Positions 16,971-31,543 are shown, numbered from the stretch's first letter. The stretch: 64,000 nt of DNA from Microbacterium lemovicicum (GCF_003991875.1 NZ_CP031423.1:1178001-1242000), one strand, 5' to 3'. Numbers and translations: made by a program. Notes: generated from the letters alone by a model not told the origin.

Positions 16971-18013
16971 TGGCGTTGTTCTCCCGGGGCAGGTCCGCGG
17001 CGGAGGGGACTCCGCTCGACGGCATCGATGCGGTGCTCGCGGACCTCGACGGTGTCGTGTACGCCGGGCCCGGCGCGCTGCCCCATGCGGTCGAGAGCCT
17101 GAACCTCGCCGGACGCACGCGCCGGCTCGGGTACATCACCAACAACGCGTCGCGCACCGACGCGTCGGTGGCCGCTCACCTGACCGAGCTCGGGCTCGAC
17201 GTCCGCCCCGTGGATGTCGTGACCAGCCCGCAGGCGGCGATGCGGCTCCTCGCGCCGCGCGTCGCCGCCGGGTCGACCATCCTCGTCGTCGGCGGTGAAG
17301 GTCTCGTCGTCGAAGTCGAGAAGGCGGGCTTCACGGTGACCCGCAGCGCCGACGACGCGCCCGCGGCCGTCGTGCAGGGCTTCGCCCCCGAGGTGGGCTG
17401 GGGGCAGCTGGCCGAGGCGGCGTACGCGCTCGCGCTGCCGGAGGACGAGGGCGGCATCCCGTGGATCGCGACCAACACCGATTGGACGATCCCGCAGGCC
17501 CGGGGCATCGCGCCGGGCAACGGCACGCTGGTGTCGGCGGTCCACACGGCGGTCGGCCGCCTCGCCGTCGTCGCCGGCAAGCCCGAGACGCCCATCTTCG
17601 AAGAGGCGGTGGCGCGGTTCGGGGCGCAGCATCCGCTCTTCATCGGCGACCGTCTCGACACCGACATCGTCGGCGCGCGGCGGGCGGGCATTCCGTCCGT
17701 CCTCGTCCTGACGGGCATCGACCGGCCCAAGCACGTGCTGGCGGCGGGGCCCGACTCGCGCCCGGACTTCATCGTCGGTGATCTCCGCGAACTCCACGAG
17801 CCCTATCCGCGGGCGACCACCGACGGCGATGTGACCACCGTCCGTGGCGCATCCGTGCAGATCGACGGCGCCGACATCCGCATCGTCAGCGAAGGGGATC
17901 GCCCGATCGACCTCGTCCGTGCCGGTGCTGCGGCGATCTGGGGGAGTGGACGCGCGATCTACGGCTTCCGGGTTCCGGAGCGCCTGTACCACGACCCGTT
18001 CCACCGGCCGTAG
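16970..18013 (+). CDS. HAD-IIA family phosphatase (NagD/PGP-like)
   Basis: A 347-aa haloacid-dehalogenase-type phosphatase. Motif I is VLADLDGVVYAG (DxDG), motif II lies in YITNNAS, the subclass IIA cap precedes VVAGKPETPIFEEAV (motif III Lys), and motif IV is LFIGDRLDTDIVGARRAG. Substrates are probably small phosphorylated metabolites such as glycerol phosphate or phosphoglycolate; the M. tuberculosis neighbour Rv1692 is described as a glycerol-3-phosphate phosphatase. The start overlaps the previous stop by one base (TGATG). Confidence 0.88.
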   Translation: MALFSRGRSAAEGTPLDGIDAVLADLDGVVYAGPGALPHAVESLNLAGRTRRLGYITNNASRTDASVAAHLTELGLDVRPVDVVTSPQAAMRLLAPRVAAGSTILVVGGEGLVVEVEKAGFTVTRSADDAPAAVVQGFAPEVGWGQLAEAAYALALPEDEGGIPWIATNTDWTIPQARGIAPGNGTLVSAVHTAVGRLAVVAGKPETPIFEEAVARFGAQHPLFIGDRLDTDIVGARRAGIPSVLVLTGIDRPKHVLAAGPDSRPDFIVGDLRELHEPYPRATTDGDVTTVRGASVQIDGADIRIVSEGDRPIDLVRAGAAAIWGSGRAIYGFRVPERLYHDPFHRP

Positions 18014-18018
18014 CGGCG

Positions 18019-18024
18019 TACGCT
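18019..18024 (+). promoter_or_regulatory. -10 box (TACGCT) before the small ORF
   Basis: TACGCT ends 7 bases before the ATG at 18031, with no ribosome binding site between. It is a probable internal leaderless promoter for the small ORF and tlyA. Confidence 0.5.
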
Positions 18025-18030
18025 GGGCGC

Positions 18031-18180
18031 ATGAGCGATGCGCCCTCCCCGGACGAAGCCCACGAGCTGGTCAGCCGTCTGCGCGTCATCGAGGAGCAGC
18101 CGCTGGCGGCTCGAGCCGACGCGTACGCCGCGCTCCACGACGAGCTCGCCCAGCAGCTCGAGTCCGCGCCGCCACGGTGA
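18031..18180 (+). CDS. Conserved small protein upstream of tlyA
   Basis: A 49-aa protein beginning MSDAPSPDEAHELVSRLRV and rich in Ala, Glu and Arg, probably one or two helices. A small ORF of this kind occupies the same place (Rv1693) between the HAD phosphatase and tlyA in mycobacteria. That synteny, an ATG behind a leaderless-type -10, and a GTGA overlap with tlyA support it as real. The function is unknown. Confidence 0.75.
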   Translation: MSDAPSPDEAHELVSRLRVIEEQPLAARADAYAALHDELAQQLESAPPR

Positions 18181-18986
18181 CCGCCGGATCTCAGCGACTC
18201 GACGCCGCCCTCGCGAGCCGCGGGCTGGCACGGTCGCGCACGCATGCGGCCACCCTGATCACCGAAGGCCTGGTGACCGTCGACGGGCGCGGCGTCGTCA
18301 AGCCGTCCGCGCCGGTGACGGAGGAGAGCGTGCTCGTGGTCGCCGGTGCGGACCACTACGTCAGCCGTGCCGCGCACAAGCTGATCGCCGGCCTCGATGC
18401 CTTCGACGTCGTGGTCGCCGGTCGGACGGCCCTCGATCTCGGAGCGTCGACCGGGGGCTTCACCCAGGTGCTGCGGGAGCGCGGGGCGGAGCCCGTGGTC
18501 GCTATGGACGTCGGTCACGGGCAGGTCGCAGCATCGGTCGCCTCCGACCCGGGGGTGATCGTCATCGAGGGGTTCAACGCCCGCGACCTCACGCGCGAAA
18601 CACTGCGCGCCGCCTCGCGCGTCGACGCGGCGCCCGACGTCGTTACGGCCGACCTGTCATTCATCTCCCTGACCCACGTGCTCGGGCCGATCCGCGACGT
18701 GATGGCCGACGGCGCCGACGCCGTGCTGCTGGTCAAGCCGCAGTTCGAGGTCGGCCGCACCGCGGTGCGCGGTGGTCTCGTGACGGATGCCGGACTCCGC
18801 GCCGACGCGGTGACCGGCGTGCTCTGGGCTGCCTGGGACGTCGGCCTCCGCACGCTCGGAGTCATCTCCTCCCCACTGGTCGGCACGCACGGCAATGCCG
18901 AGTTCGTCGTCCACTTCGCGGCTGACCGGGGGACCAATCCGACAGAATGGTTGAGCACGGTCAGCCGATTGGCAGGAGAGCGATGA
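18177..18986 (+). CDS. tlyA: TlyA-type 16S/23S rRNA 2'-O-methyltransferase
   Basis: A 269-aa protein with an N-terminal S4 RNA-binding domain (QRLDAALASRGLARSRTHAATLITEGLV) and a C-terminal FtsJ-like SAM methyltransferase domain (motif I ALDLGASTGGFTQVL, then ADLSFISL, LLVKPQFEVG). In mycobacteria TlyA 2'-O-methylates 16S and 23S rRNA and affects capreomycin sensitivity. The GTG at 18177 overlaps the small ORF stop; the longer frame is rejected because the S4 domain starts right after it. Confidence 0.93.
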   Translation: MTAGSQRLDAALASRGLARSRTHAATLITEGLVTVDGRGVVKPSAPVTEESVLVVAGADHYVSRAAHKLIAGLDAFDVVVAGRTALDLGASTGGFTQVLRERGAEPVVAMDVGHGQVAASVASDPGVIVIEGFNARDLTRETLRAASRVDAAPDVVTADLSFISLTHVLGPIRDVMADGADAVLLVKPQFEVGRTAVRGGLVTDAGLRADAVTGVLWAAWDVGLRTLGVISSPLVGTHGNAEFVVHFAADRGTNPTEWLSTVSRLAGER

Positions 18987-19926
18987 TCGACGAGCGGTAC
19001 ATCCTCGTCGTCGCGCACGCCCGCCGCGACGACACGGTCGAGGCTGCCCAGCGCGTCCTCGACGCCCTGTCCTCCGCCGGTGCGCGCCCCGTCGTCACCG
19101 CCGATGACCGGGCGGAGCTGATCGCCGCGCTCGGCGACCTCCCCGACGTCCTGACGCTCGGCGACGACGTCTCGGTCGCCGACATCGAGCTGGCCATCGT
19201 CCTCGGTGGCGACGGCACGATCCTGCGGGCGGCCGAGATCGTCCGCGACGGCACCGCGCCCGTCCTGGGCATCAACATGGGCCACGTCGGGTTCCTCGCC
19301 GAGATCGAACGCGACGACATGGACGACGCTGTGCGCCACGTCATCGAGCGCGACTACGGCGTCGAGGAGCGACTCACGCTCCAGGTGCGGGTCAAGGACT
19401 CCGAAGACGCCGTGATCTACGAGACGTGGGCGCTCAACGAGGCGACCGTCGAGAAGGCCAGCCGCGAGCGCATGCTCGAGGTGGTCATGGAGGTCGACGG
19501 CCGCCCGCTGTCCAGCTTCGGCTGCGACGGCGTCGTGGTGGCGTCGCCGACCGGGTCGACGGCCTACAACTTCTCCGCGGGCGGACCGGTGATCTGGCCG
19601 ACGGTCGAGGCGATCGCCGTCGTCCCGCTGTCGGCGCACGCGCTGTTCGCCCGTCCGCTGGTCGTGGGCCCGGAGGCCGCGGTCGCGATCGAGGTCCTCG
19701 AGCGCACGAACGGGACCGGCATCCTGTGGTGCGACGGTCGGCGCTCGCACGAGCTGCCCCCGGGCGCCCGCGTCGTCGTGCGCAGGTCCGATCGACCGGT
19801 GCGTCTCGCTCGGCTGCACCCCGCCGCGTTCACCGACCGCCTCGTGCGGAAGTTCCGTCTGCCCGTCGAGGGGTGGCGCGGCCCGGTCCTCCCGCCGACC
19901 GGCGCGATCATCCATCCGGAGCAGCT

Positions 19927-19930
<4 letters not shown>
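18983..19930 (+). CDS. nadK: NAD kinase
   Basis: A 315-aa ATP/polyphosphate-NAD kinase that makes NADP. The diagnostic GGDGTILRAAE motif is near residue 75, followed by NEATVEKASRERMLEV and VASPTGSTAYNFSAGGP. The ATG at 18983 follows GGCAGGAGAG and overlaps the tlyA stop (ATGA). It is within the compact tlyA-nadK-recN run. Confidence 0.95.
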
Positions 19931-23992
<4,062 letters not shown>

Positions 23993-24000
23993 GCACACCG

Positions 24001-24924
24001 ATGCGGCTGGATCGCGCCGTCGACGCGTATCTGCGTCACATCTCCCTCGAGCGCGGTCTCAGCGACCACACCGCCGCCGCGTATCGGCGTGATCTCGCGG
24101 GCTACGTCCAGTGGCTGGCCGAGCAGGGCCTCGACGACTCCGATGAGGTGTCGGCGGCGACGGTGGCCGCGTTCGCGGCGGAGCGGGCGTCCGCGCAGCC
24201 GCCGCCCGCGGCATCCAGTCTCGCCCGGCTGCAGTCCTCGATCCGCGGGCTCCACCGCTTCCTCACCCGCGAGGGGCTCGCGACCGACGACCCGACGGGC
24301 CGACTGCGTCCGCCGAAGGCGCCGCAGCGGCTGCCGAAGGCGCTGACGATCGACCAGGTGGAGCAGCTGCTGGATGCCGCGGGTCCGGCGCCCGCCGACG
24401 CCGCGCCGGGCGACCTGCTCGGCCTGCGCGACCGCGCCCTGCTGGAGCTCCTGTACGCCACCGGCGCGCGAGTGTCGGAGATCGTGCAGCTCGACGTGGA
24501 CGACGTCGCGCACGGCGACGTGCTGCGCGTGCGCGGCAAGGGGTCGAAGGAGCGGATCGTTCCCGTGGGGTCGTACGCGCGGGCCGCGATCGACGCGTAC
24601 GCGACGCGCGCCCGTCCGGAGCTGTCGCGGCGGGGGACCGCCACACCCCGGCTGTTCCTGGGCGCACGGGGGGCGCCGCTCTCGCGCCAGAGCGCCTGGC
24701 TGATCATCGCCGCCGCCGCCGAGCGCGCCGGCCTCACCGCGCACGTGTCGCCGCACACCCTGCGGCACTCTTTCGCCACGCACCTGCTGCAGGGCGGCGC
24801 CGATGTGCGCGTGGTGCAGGAGCTCCTCGGCCACGCGTCGGTGGCGACGACCCAGATCTACACGCACGTGTCGGTGGACGCCCTGCGCGATGTCTACGTC
24901 ACGTCCCACCCCCGCGCGCGCTGA
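24001..24924 (+). CDS. xerD: Site-specific tyrosine recombinase XerD
   Basis: A 307-aa tyrosine recombinase that resolves chromosome dimers at dif. The N-terminal SAM-like domain ([23 protein letters not shown]) is followed by a catalytic domain with Arg in [10 protein letters not shown], Lys in [24 protein letters not shown] (HxxR) and [15 protein letters not shown] (His and nucleophile Tyr). The ATG at 24001 is 8 bases after the NUDIX stop. The position before parA-scpAB is conserved in actinobacteria. Confidence 0.92.
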   Translation: MRLDRAVDAYLRHISLERGLSDHTAAAYRRDLAGYVQWLAEQGLDDSDEVSAATVAAFAAERASAQPPPAASSLARLQSSIRGLHRFLTREGLATDDPTGRLRPPKAPQRLPKALTIDQVEQLLDAAGPAPADAAPGDLLGLRDRALLELLYATGARVSEIVQLDVDDVAHGDVLRVRGKGSKERIVPVGSYARAAIDAYATRARPELSRRGTATPRLFLGARGAPLSRQSAWLIIAAAAERAGLTAHVSPHTLRHSFATHLLQGGADVRVVQELLGHASVATTQIYTHVSVDALRDVYVTSHPRAR

Positions 24925-25005
24925 GCATCCCGTCGATCGACGTCGTCCCTGCTCGGATCGTCGCTCCTGCGGGCCAGCCCTGCGGGCGGCGGCCGGGCGG
25001 GCGAC

Positions 25006-25011
25006 TAGGAT
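25006..25011 (+). promoter_or_regulatory. -10 box (TAGGAT) of the parA-scpAB promoter
   Basis: TAGGAT lies 33 bases before the parA GTG, in the only sizeable gap (119 bases) of this stretch. The mRNA would have a short leader with GTCAGGAGAG as ribosome binding site. Confidence 0.45.
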
Positions 25012-25043
25012 CGGGAGGCGACAGGGCGAAGTCAGGAGAGTCT

Positions 25044-25928
25044 GTGGCGGCCACGAAACGAGCAGCGACGCGGAAGTCGGCGGACGACGCGCCGATGGGA
25101 CCCACCGGGCGTCCGTACCACGGTTTCCCGACCCCGCCGAAGCTCGACGGGCACGGTCCGGCGCGCATCATCGCGCTGTGCAACCAGAAGGGCGGCGTCG
25201 GCAAGACGACGACGACCATCAATCTGGCCGCGTCGCTCGCCAACTACGGACGCCGCGTGCTCGCGGTCGACTTCGACCCGCAGGGCGCGCTCTCCGCCGG
25301 TCTCGGCGTGCAGACCCACGACGTCCCGACGATCTACGACCTGCTGCTGGACCCGAAGCGCGACGCGCGCGAGGTCATCGTGCGCACCGACACGCCCGAC
25401 CTCGACATCATCCCGGCGAACATCGACCTCTCGGCCGCCGAGGTGCACCTCGTCAACGAGGTGGCCCGCGAGATGATCCTCGCCCGCGTGCTGCGTCAGG
25501 TCGCCTCCGACTACGACGTCATCCTCATCGACTGCCAGCCCTCGCTGGGGCTGCTCACGGTCAACGCGCTGACCGCCAGCCACGGCGTCATCATCCCGCT
25601 CGAGTGCGAGTTCTTCGCGCTGCGCGGGGTGGCGCTGCTGATCGAGACCATCGAGAAGGTGCGCGACCGCCTGAACCCGACGATCAAGCTCGACGGCCTT
25701 CTGGCGACGATGTACGACTCCCGCACCCTGCACTCGCGAGAGGTGCTCGACCGCGTGGTCGAGGCGTTCGGCGACGACGTGCTGGAGACGGTCATCGGCC
25801 GCACCGTGAAGTTCCCGGACGCGTCGGTGTCGGGCATGCCGATCACCGAGTTCGCGCCCGAGCATCCCGCCGCTCAGGCGTACCTGAGGCTGGCGCGGGA
25901 GCTGGTCGCCCGTGGCGCCGTCGCCTGA
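25044..25928 (+). CDS. ParA-family ATPase (Rv1708-type)
   Basis: A 294-aa deviant Walker ATPase of the ParA/Soj family. The P-loop is CNQKGGVGKTTTTINLA, Walker A' is VLAVDFDPQGAL, and Walker B lies in DVILIDCQPSLGLLTVNAL. The basic N-terminus (ATKRAATRKSADD) is typical. It precedes scpA and scpB with a 17-base overlap, so it probably works with the condensin kleisin system in chromosome organisation, not as the parAB partition ATPase near oriC. No parB is adjacent. The GTG is preceded by AGGAGAG. Confidence 0.9.
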   Translation: MAATKRAATRKSADDAPMGPTGRPYHGFPTPPKLDGHGPARIIALCNQKGGVGKTTTTINLAASLANYGRRVLAVDFDPQGALSAGLGVQTHDVPTIYDLLLDPKRDAREVIVRTDTPDLDIIPANIDLSAAEVHLVNEVAREMILARVLRQVASDYDVILIDCQPSLGLLTVNALTASHGVIIPLECEFFALRGVALLIETIEKVRDRLNPTIKLDGLLATMYDSRTLHSREVLDRVVEAFGDDVLETVIGRTVKFPDASVSGMPITEFAPEHPAAQAYLRLARELVARGAVA

Positions 25929-26757
25929 GGACGACGACACCACCGGCACGGCCGAGGCCGCGTCGCCCGGGGAAGACGGCGCGTTCCGCGTCTCGCTCGG
26001 CGTCTTCGACGGACCGTTCGACCTGCTGCTGAGCCTCATCTCGCAGCACGAGCTCGACATCACGGAGATCTCGCTGAGCCGCGTCACAGACGAGTTCATC
26101 TCGTACCTGCGCGGTCTCGACACCGACGAGGAGCTGGACGCGGCATCCGAGTTCCTCGTCGTCGCCGCGACGCTGCTGGACATGAAGGTCGCCGGACTCC
26201 TGCCGCAGGGCGAGCTCGTCGACGCGGAGTCCGTCGCGCTCCTCGAGGCGCGCGATCTCCTGTTCGCCCGGCTGCTGCAGTACCGCGCGTTCAAGCAGGT
26301 GTCGGTGTGGTTCGCCGAGCGGCTGCAGTCCGAGGACCGCCGGCACGCCCGGTCGGTGCGGCTGGACGAGAAGTTCCGCCGCGCCGCGCCCGAACTGGTG
26401 TGGACGCTCACGCCCGACGACTTCGCCGCGCTGGCCCTGCTGGCGATGACGCCGAAGGAGATCCCGCGGGTGGGGCTCGATCACCTGCACGCGCCGCTGG
26501 TGAGCATCCGGGAGCAGGCGGCCATCATCGTCACCCTGCTGCGCAGCGCCGGGACTCTGTCGTTCCGCGAGCTCGTCGCCGGGGTCGCGGAGCCGGGGGT
26601 CTTCGTCGCCCGATTCCTCTCGGTGCTGGAGCTGTACCGCCACGCCGCCCTGTCGTTCGAGCAGCTGGAGCCGCTGGGCGAGCTCACGCTGCGCTGGACC
26701 GCGGAGCGCTGGTCCGAAGAGAACCTCGCCACGTTGGGAGCCGACTATGACCGCTGA
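25912..26757 (+). CDS. scpA: Segregation and condensation protein A
   Basis: A 281-aa kleisin subunit of bacterial condensin (SMC-ScpAB). The family N-terminus is clear: FRVSLGVFDGPFDLLLSLI, then HELDITEISLSRVTDEFISYL. The C-terminal winged-helix region ends with the LSFEQLEPLGELTLRW motif that contacts SMC. The GTG start lies within parA, and the end overlaps scpB by 11 bases. Confidence 0.94.
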   Translation: MAPSPEDDDTTGTAEAASPGEDGAFRVSLGVFDGPFDLLLSLISQHELDITEISLSRVTDEFISYLRGLDTDEELDAASEFLVVAATLLDMKVAGLLPQGELVDAESVALLEARDLLFARLLQYRAFKQVSVWFAERLQSEDRRHARSVRLDEKFRRAAPELVWTLTPDDFAALALLAMTPKEIPRVGLDHLHAPLVSIREQAAIIVTLLRSAGTLSFRELVAGVAEPGVFVARFLSVLELYRHAALSFEQLEPLGELTLRWTAERWSEENLATLGADYDR

Positions 26758-27385
26758 CACCCGAGCAGAGCAGGAGACGGATGCCGCGGCATCCACGTCT
26801 CCGGAGGAACAGCTCCGCGCACAGGACCCCGTCTCGGTCGCGCGCCGACTCGAGGCGATCCTGCTGGTGATCGAGGAGCCGCAGAGCCTCGTCGCCCTCG
26901 CCGCGGCGGTCGGCTCGCCCGTGGCCGCCGTGCGCCAGGCCGTCGAGGGGCTCGTCGAGGACTACGACGGCCGCACCGGCGGACCGCGTCGCGGCTTCGA
27001 GCTGCGCGAGGTGGGCGGCGGGTGGCGGCTGTACGTGCGCGCCGAGCACGACGATGTCGTGTCGGAGTTCGTGAACACCCAGGCGCCGTCGCGGCTGTCG
27101 CAGGCCGCGCTGGAGACCCTCGCGGTCATCGCGTACAAGCAGCCCGTCAGCCGCAGCCAGGTCGCGTCCATCCGGGCGGTAAACGTCGACTCGGTCGTGC
27201 GGACGCTCCTCGCGCGCGGTCTCATCACCGAGGCCTTCACCGATGCCGAGACCGGCGCGATCCACTACGAGACGACGGACGCGCTGCTGATCAACCTGGG
27301 CATCAACTCGCTCGACGAGCTGCCCCACATCTCTCCTCTGCTGGAGGACGGCGCCGACGGCTTCGACGAAGGGATCGCACGATGA
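26747..27385 (+). CDS. scpB: Segregation and condensation protein B
   Basis: A 212-aa dimeric winged-helix condensin subunit. Conserved features include LEAILLVIEEPQSLVALAAA and the LETLAVIAYKQPVSRSQVASI block followed by RGLITE. It overlaps scpA by 11 and the next gene by 4 bases. A palindromic GGATGCCGCGGCATCC lies in its variable N-terminus (DAAAS). Confidence 0.94.
   Translation: MTADTRAEQETDAAASTSPEEQLRAQDPVSVARRLEAILLVIEEPQSLVALAAAVGSPVAAVRQAVEGLVEDYDGRTGGPRRGFELREVGGGWRLYVRAEHDDVVSEFVNTQAPSRLSQAALETLAVIAYKQPVSRSQVASIRAVNVDSVVRTLLARGLITEAFTDAETGAIHYETTDALLINLGINSLDELPHISPLLEDGADGFDEGIAR
26779..26794. repeat. Palindromic 16-mer GGATGCCGCGGCATCC (in scpB)
   Basis: Second perfect coding copy of the palindrome, in the non-conserved N-terminal part of scpB. 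Confidence 0.8.
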
Positions 27386-28188
27386 GCGACGAGGACGCGC
27401 GCGACGCCGCCGGGCCGGAGGGCGTGCGCCTGCAGAAGGTGCTCGCCGGTGCGGGCGTGGCCTCGCGCCGCGTCGCGGAGGACATGATCGTCGCCGGACG
27501 CGTGCGCGTGAACGGCACGGTCGTCACCGAGCTCGGCCGCCGCATCGACCCCGAGAGCGATCTCGTCGACGTGGACGGTACGGCGGTGCAGCTCGATCAG
27601 TCGAAGCGGTACGTGGTGCTGAACAAGCCCACCGGCGTCGTCAGCTCGATGAACGACGACCGCGGCCGCCCCGATCTCCGGCAGTACACGCGTGACTGGC
27701 CGGAGCGGCTCTACAACGTGGGCCGCCTCGATGCCGACACCAGCGGCCTGCTCGTGCTCACCAACGACGGCGAGCTCGCCCATGTGCTCGCCCACCCGTC
27801 GTTCGGCGTGACGAAGGTCTACATCGCGAAGGTGGAGGGGCGGGTGACCGCGCAGACCATCGCGACGCTGACCCGCGGCTTCGACCTGGAGGACGGGCCG
27901 ATCCGCGCCGACAAGGCCCGGCTGCTGTCGGCCTCGAACGCGGGGGACGGCTCGCTCGTGGAGCTGACGCTGCACTCCGGGCGCAACCGGATCGTGCGTC
28001 GCATGATGGCCGCGGTGGGGCATCCGGTCGTCGAACTCGTCCGGCGTCAGTTCGGCCCGCTCCACCTGGGAACGCTCCCCGTGGGGCGCGCGCGGGAGCT
28101 GACTAAACTGGAGAGAGGCGCGCTTCTGACACTGTCGCGCCGCGGGGCGGGTGACGCTGCGCCGACCGAGTCCCAGGAGACCGAGTGA
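27382..28188 (+). CDS. rRNA pseudouridine synthase, RluB/RsuA family
   Basis: A 268-aa protein with an N-terminal S4 domain (LQKVLAGAGVASRRVAEDMIV) and the RsuA-family catalytic motif VGRLDADTSGLLVLTNDG with the catalytic Asp. LHSGRNRIVRRMMAAVGHPV is the conserved C-terminal block. It probably modifies 23S rRNA (RluB activity). The frame is open further upstream, but the ATG at 27382 overlapping the scpB stop is the natural start. RluB beside scpB is widely conserved. Confidence 0.92.
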   Translation: MSDEDARDAAGPEGVRLQKVLAGAGVASRRVAEDMIVAGRVRVNGTVVTELGRRIDPESDLVDVDGTAVQLDQSKRYVVLNKPTGVVSSMNDDRGRPDLRQYTRDWPERLYNVGRLDADTSGLLVLTNDGELAHVLAHPSFGVTKVYIAKVEGRVTAQTIATLTRGFDLEDGPIRADKARLLSASNAGDGSLVELTLHSGRNRIVRRMMAAVGHPVVELVRRQFGPLHLGTLPVGRARELTKLERGALLTLSRRGAGDAAPTESQETE

Positions 28189-29303
28189 GCGACGACTCTT
28201 CCGCGCCTGCCCGCGTGGCATCGCGCGTTCAGGGGACGGTGCGCATCGTCGGAGCGGGGCTGCTGGGGTCGTCCGTCGGGCACGCGCTGCGTGCCCGTGG
28301 CGTCGACGTCGTGCTGGCCGACGCCTCGCCCGCGCAGCTGCGCCTGGCCGTGGACTACGGCGCCGGCCGACTGCCGGCCGATGACGACCGTCCCGGACTC
28401 GTGGTGGTCGCCGTGCCGCCGGACGTGATCGCGGACGTCATCCAGCAGGAGCTCGCCGATCATCCCGACGCCGTCGTGACCGACGTCGCGAGCGTCAAGC
28501 TCGAGCCGCTGCGCGAACTCCGCCGGCGAGGTGCCGATCTGACGCGCTACATCGGTTCGCACCCGCTCGCCGGGCGGGAGCGCGGTGGCGCGATCTCGGC
28601 GCGGGCCGACATCTTCGTCGGCCGCCCGTGGGTGGTGTGCCGCGACGGAGAGACCTCCGCGGCCGACCTCGCCGTCGTGGAGGCGCTCGCGCTCGACCTC
28701 GGCGCCACCCCGATCGAGATGAGCCCCGAGGAGCACGACCGCGCCGTCGCCCTCGTCTCCCACGTGCCGCAGATCGTCGCGAGCCTGCTGGCCGGACGCT
28801 TCGTGGAGGCGCCGGACGAGTCGCTGCGCCTCGCCGGACAGGGTGTGCGCGACACCACCCGCATCGCCGCCTCGGCCCCCGAGCTGTGGACGCAGATCCT
28901 CGGCGCCAACGCGGCGCCGGTCGTGGACGTGCTCGACCGCCTCGCCGACGACCTGTCGGCGGTCTCGGCGGCGCTTCGTGAACCGGATGCCGCGGGATCC
29001 CGCCGCGCGGTGGCCGACGCCATCCGCCGCGGCAACGACGGTGTCGACCGGCTCCCCGGCAAGCACGGTCAGAACCGCCGCTTCGAGTCGGTCGTCGTCA
29101 TGGTCGACGACACTCCCGGCCAGCTCGGACGCCTGTTCGGAGAGCTGGGCGAGCTCGACGTGAACGTCGAAGACCTCCGCCTGGAGCACTCGCCGGGCGC
29201 GCAGTTCGGTCTCGCCGAGATCAGCGTCGTGCCCGGCGCGGTGCGCCGTGCCGTCGACGGACTCCAGGCGCGCGGCTGGAAGATTGCGAGCACCAATGAC
29301 TGA
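28185..29303 (+). CDS. tyrA: Prephenate dehydrogenase
   Basis: A 372-aa NAD(P)-dependent prephenate dehydrogenase for tyrosine synthesis. The Rossmann motif [19 protein letters not shown] starts near residue 21, followed by [14 protein letters not shown], a substrate-binding signature. The C-terminal ~75 residues ([20 protein letters not shown]) form an ACT domain, implying tyrosine feedback control. The GTG start overlaps the previous gene by four bases. Its placement between rluB and cmk differs from M. tuberculosis but is common in Micrococcales. Confidence 0.92.
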   Translation: MSDDSSAPARVASRVQGTVRIVGAGLLGSSVGHALRARGVDVVLADASPAQLRLAVDYGAGRLPADDDRPGLVVVAVPPDVIADVIQQELADHPDAVVTDVASVKLEPLRELRRRGADLTRYIGSHPLAGRERGGAISARADIFVGRPWVVCRDGETSAADLAVVEALALDLGATPIEMSPEEHDRAVALVSHVPQIVASLLAGRFVEAPDESLRLAGQGVRDTTRIAASAPELWTQILGANAAPVVDVLDRLADDLSAVSAALREPDAAGSRRAVADAIRRGNDGVDRLPGKHGQNRRFESVVVMVDDTPGQLGRLFGELGELDVNVEDLRLEHSPGAQFGLAEISVVPGAVRRAVDGLQARGWKIASTND

Positions 29304-30030
29304 CCCGAACGACGTGGCCGCGGCATCCGCGTCCTCTGCTCCCGTGCTCGTCGCCATCGACGGACCCGCCGGCAGCGGCAAGTCCAGCGTGTCGAAGCAG
29401 GTCGCGCGTCGGCTCGACTACGGCTACCTCGACACCGGCGCCGCCTATCGTGCGCTGGCATGGCTGGCACTCGAGCGCGGTGTCGACACCGCCGACGAGC
29501 AGGCCGTCCGGGGCGTGGCCGACGACTTCGACTACGCGATCTCGCTCGATCCCGGCGACTACTGGGTGCGGGTCGGCGTCACGGACGTGACCGACGCCAT
29601 CCGGGAGCCGCGCGTGACCGACGCGGTGAGCGGTGTCGCCCGTGTGCGACCCGTGCGCGAGAGCGTGAACCGTCTGTTCCGCGTGCTCGTGGCGGAATCC
29701 GGTCGACGCGGCGTCGTCGTCGAGGGACGCGACATCACCACGGTCGTCGCCCCCGACGCCCCGGTACGCGTGCTGCTGACCGCCGCGCCCGAGGTGCGGG
29801 CCGCGCGCCGCAGCCGCGAGATCACGACCCAGGATGCTGCAGCCGTCGCCGACGCGCTGCACCGCCGCGACGCCGCCGATTCCACCGTCGTCGACTTCCT
29901 CACCGCCGCCGACGGCGTGAGTGTCGTCGACTCCACCGACCTCGATTTCGAGCGCACCGTGGAGGCCGTCATCGACGTCGTCACGGTCTCGCTCGGCACC
30001 CCACAGACAGGAGCACCCGATGGGCGCTGA
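29296..30030 (+). CDS. cmk: Cytidylate kinase
   Basis: A 244-aa (d)CMP kinase. The P-loop is [21 protein letters not shown], then [12 protein letters not shown], and [16 protein letters not shown] is the CMP-binding block. The ATG at 29296 lies 8 bases inside tyrA, and earlier codons in the open frame are tyrA shadow. It overlaps der by 11 bases, as in most actinobacteria. Confidence 0.95.
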   Translation: MTDPNDVAAASASSAPVLVAIDGPAGSGKSSVSKQVARRLDYGYLDTGAAYRALAWLALERGVDTADEQAVRGVADDFDYAISLDPGDYWVRVGVTDVTDAIREPRVTDAVSGVARVRPVRESVNRLFRVLVAESGRRGVVVEGRDITTVVAPDAPVRVLLTAAPEVRAARRSREITTQDAAAVADALHRRDAADSTVVDFLTAADGVSVVDSTDLDFERTVEAVIDVVTVSLGTPQTGAPDGR

Positions 30031-31543
30031 AGAAGAGTACGAGGGCGGGCCCGATCAGCTCGCCGAGAAGATGGCCAACCTCGACGAGGAGCTCGCCGCC
30101 GCGCGCGCCGAGACCCTCCGCGCGTCGCTGGCCGACTACGACCTCGAGGACGACGACGCGCGCCTCCTCGACACCGAGGACTACGCCGAGGGCGAGGCGA
30201 TCTACTCGCCGGCGCTCCCCGTCGTGGCGATCGTGGGACGCCCGAACGTGGGCAAGTCCGCGCTGGTGAACCGCATCCTCGGCCGACGCGAAGCCGTCGT
30301 CGAGGACACCCCCGGCGTCACGCGCGACCGCGTCACCTACAAGGCCGAGTGGATGGACCGGCGCTTCTCGCTGGTCGACACCGGCGGATGGGAGCCCGAC
30401 GCGCGCGGGATCGACCAGTCCGTCGCGCTCCAGGCCGAGATCGCGATCGACCTCTGCGACGTCGTGATCTTCGTCGTCGACTCGAAGGTCGGGGCCACCT
30501 CGACCGACGAGGCGGTCGTCAAGCTGCTGCGCAAGAGCGGCAAGCCGGTCTTCCTCGTCGCCAACAAGATCGACGACGCGCGCCAGGAGCCCGAGGCGGC
30601 GGCACTGTGGAACCTCGGACTCGGACAGCCGTATCCCGTCTCGGCCATCCACGGCCGCGGCGTCGCGGACCTCCTCGACGAGATCATGAAGGTGCTGCCG
30701 GCGATCTCGGCGGTCGCCAAGGACGAGGTCGCGGGACCGCGTCGCGTCGCGATCCTCGGACGCCCGAACGTCGGCAAGTCATCGCTGCTGAACAAGGCCG
30801 CCGGGGAAGAGCGCGTCGTCGTCAACGAGCTCGCCGGCACGACCCGCGACCCGGTCGACGAGATCGTCGAGCTCGGCGGCAAGATGTGGCGCCTCGTCGA
30901 CACCGCCGGTATCCGTCGCCGCGTGCACCTGCAGCAGGGCGCCGACTTCTACGCGTCGCTGCGCACCTCGGCGGCGCTCGAGAAGGCCGAGGTCGCTGTG
31001 GTGGTGCTGGATGTCTCGCAGCCGATCTCGGAGCAGGACGTGCGCATCATCGACATGGTGCTCGAGTCGGGTCGCGCGCTCGTGCTCGCCTTCAACAAGT
31101 GGGACGTGCTGAACACCCCCGAGTACGAGAACGCCGAGCGTCGCCGCTACCTCGAGCGCGAGATCGAGCAGGACCTGGCGCACGTCGCCTGGGCCCCTCG
31201 GGTGAACATCTCCGCGCGCACGGGGCGGCACCTCGACAAGCTCGTGCCCGCGCTGGAGACCGCGCTCGAGTCGTGGGATCAGCGCATCGCCACGGGCAAG
31301 TTCAACGCCTTCCTGTCGGAGCTGGTCGCGGAGCACCCGCACCCGCTCCGCGGCGGGAAGCAGCCGCGCATCCTGTTCGGCACGCAGGCGGGCACGCGTC
31401 CGCCGACCTTCGTGCTGTTCACGACCGGCTTCCTCGACCCCGGCTACCGTCGCTTCATCCAGCGCCGCCTGCGCGAGATCTACGGCTTCGAGGGGTCCCC
31501 GATCGTCGTCAACATGCGGGTGCGCGAGAAGCGGCAGCGGTAG
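30020..31543 (+). CDS. der: Ribosome biogenesis GTPase Der (EngA)
   Basis: A 507-aa double GTPase needed for 50S assembly. Two G domains are visible: [12 protein letters not shown] with DTPGVTRD and NKID, then [17 protein letters not shown] with AGTTRDPVD and NKWD. A C-terminal KH-like domain ([21 protein letters not shown]) follows. The N-terminal ~65 residues are acidic and actinobacteria-specific. The ATG at 30020 overlaps cmk. It closes the long conserved operon-like run. Confidence 0.95.
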   Translation: MGAEEEYEGGPDQLAEKMANLDEELAAARAETLRASLADYDLEDDDARLLDTEDYAEGEAIYSPALPVVAIVGRPNVGKSALVNRILGRREAVVEDTPGVTRDRVTYKAEWMDRRFSLVDTGGWEPDARGIDQSVALQAEIAIDLCDVVIFVVDSKVGATSTDEAVVKLLRKSGKPVFLVANKIDDARQEPEAAALWNLGLGQPYPVSAIHGRGVADLLDEIMKVLPAISAVAKDEVAGPRRVAILGRPNVGKSSLLNKAAGEERVVVNELAGTTRDPVDEIVELGGKMWRLVDTAGIRRRVHLQQGADFYASLRTSAALEKAEVAVVVLDVSQPISEQDVRIIDMVLESGRALVLAFNKWDVLNTPEYENAERRRYLEREIEQDLAHVAWAPRVNISARTGRHLDKLVPALETALESWDQRIATGKFNAFLSELVAEHPHPLRGGKQPRILFGTQAGTRPPTFVLFTTGFLDPGYRRFIQRRLREIYGFEGSPIVVNMRVREKRQR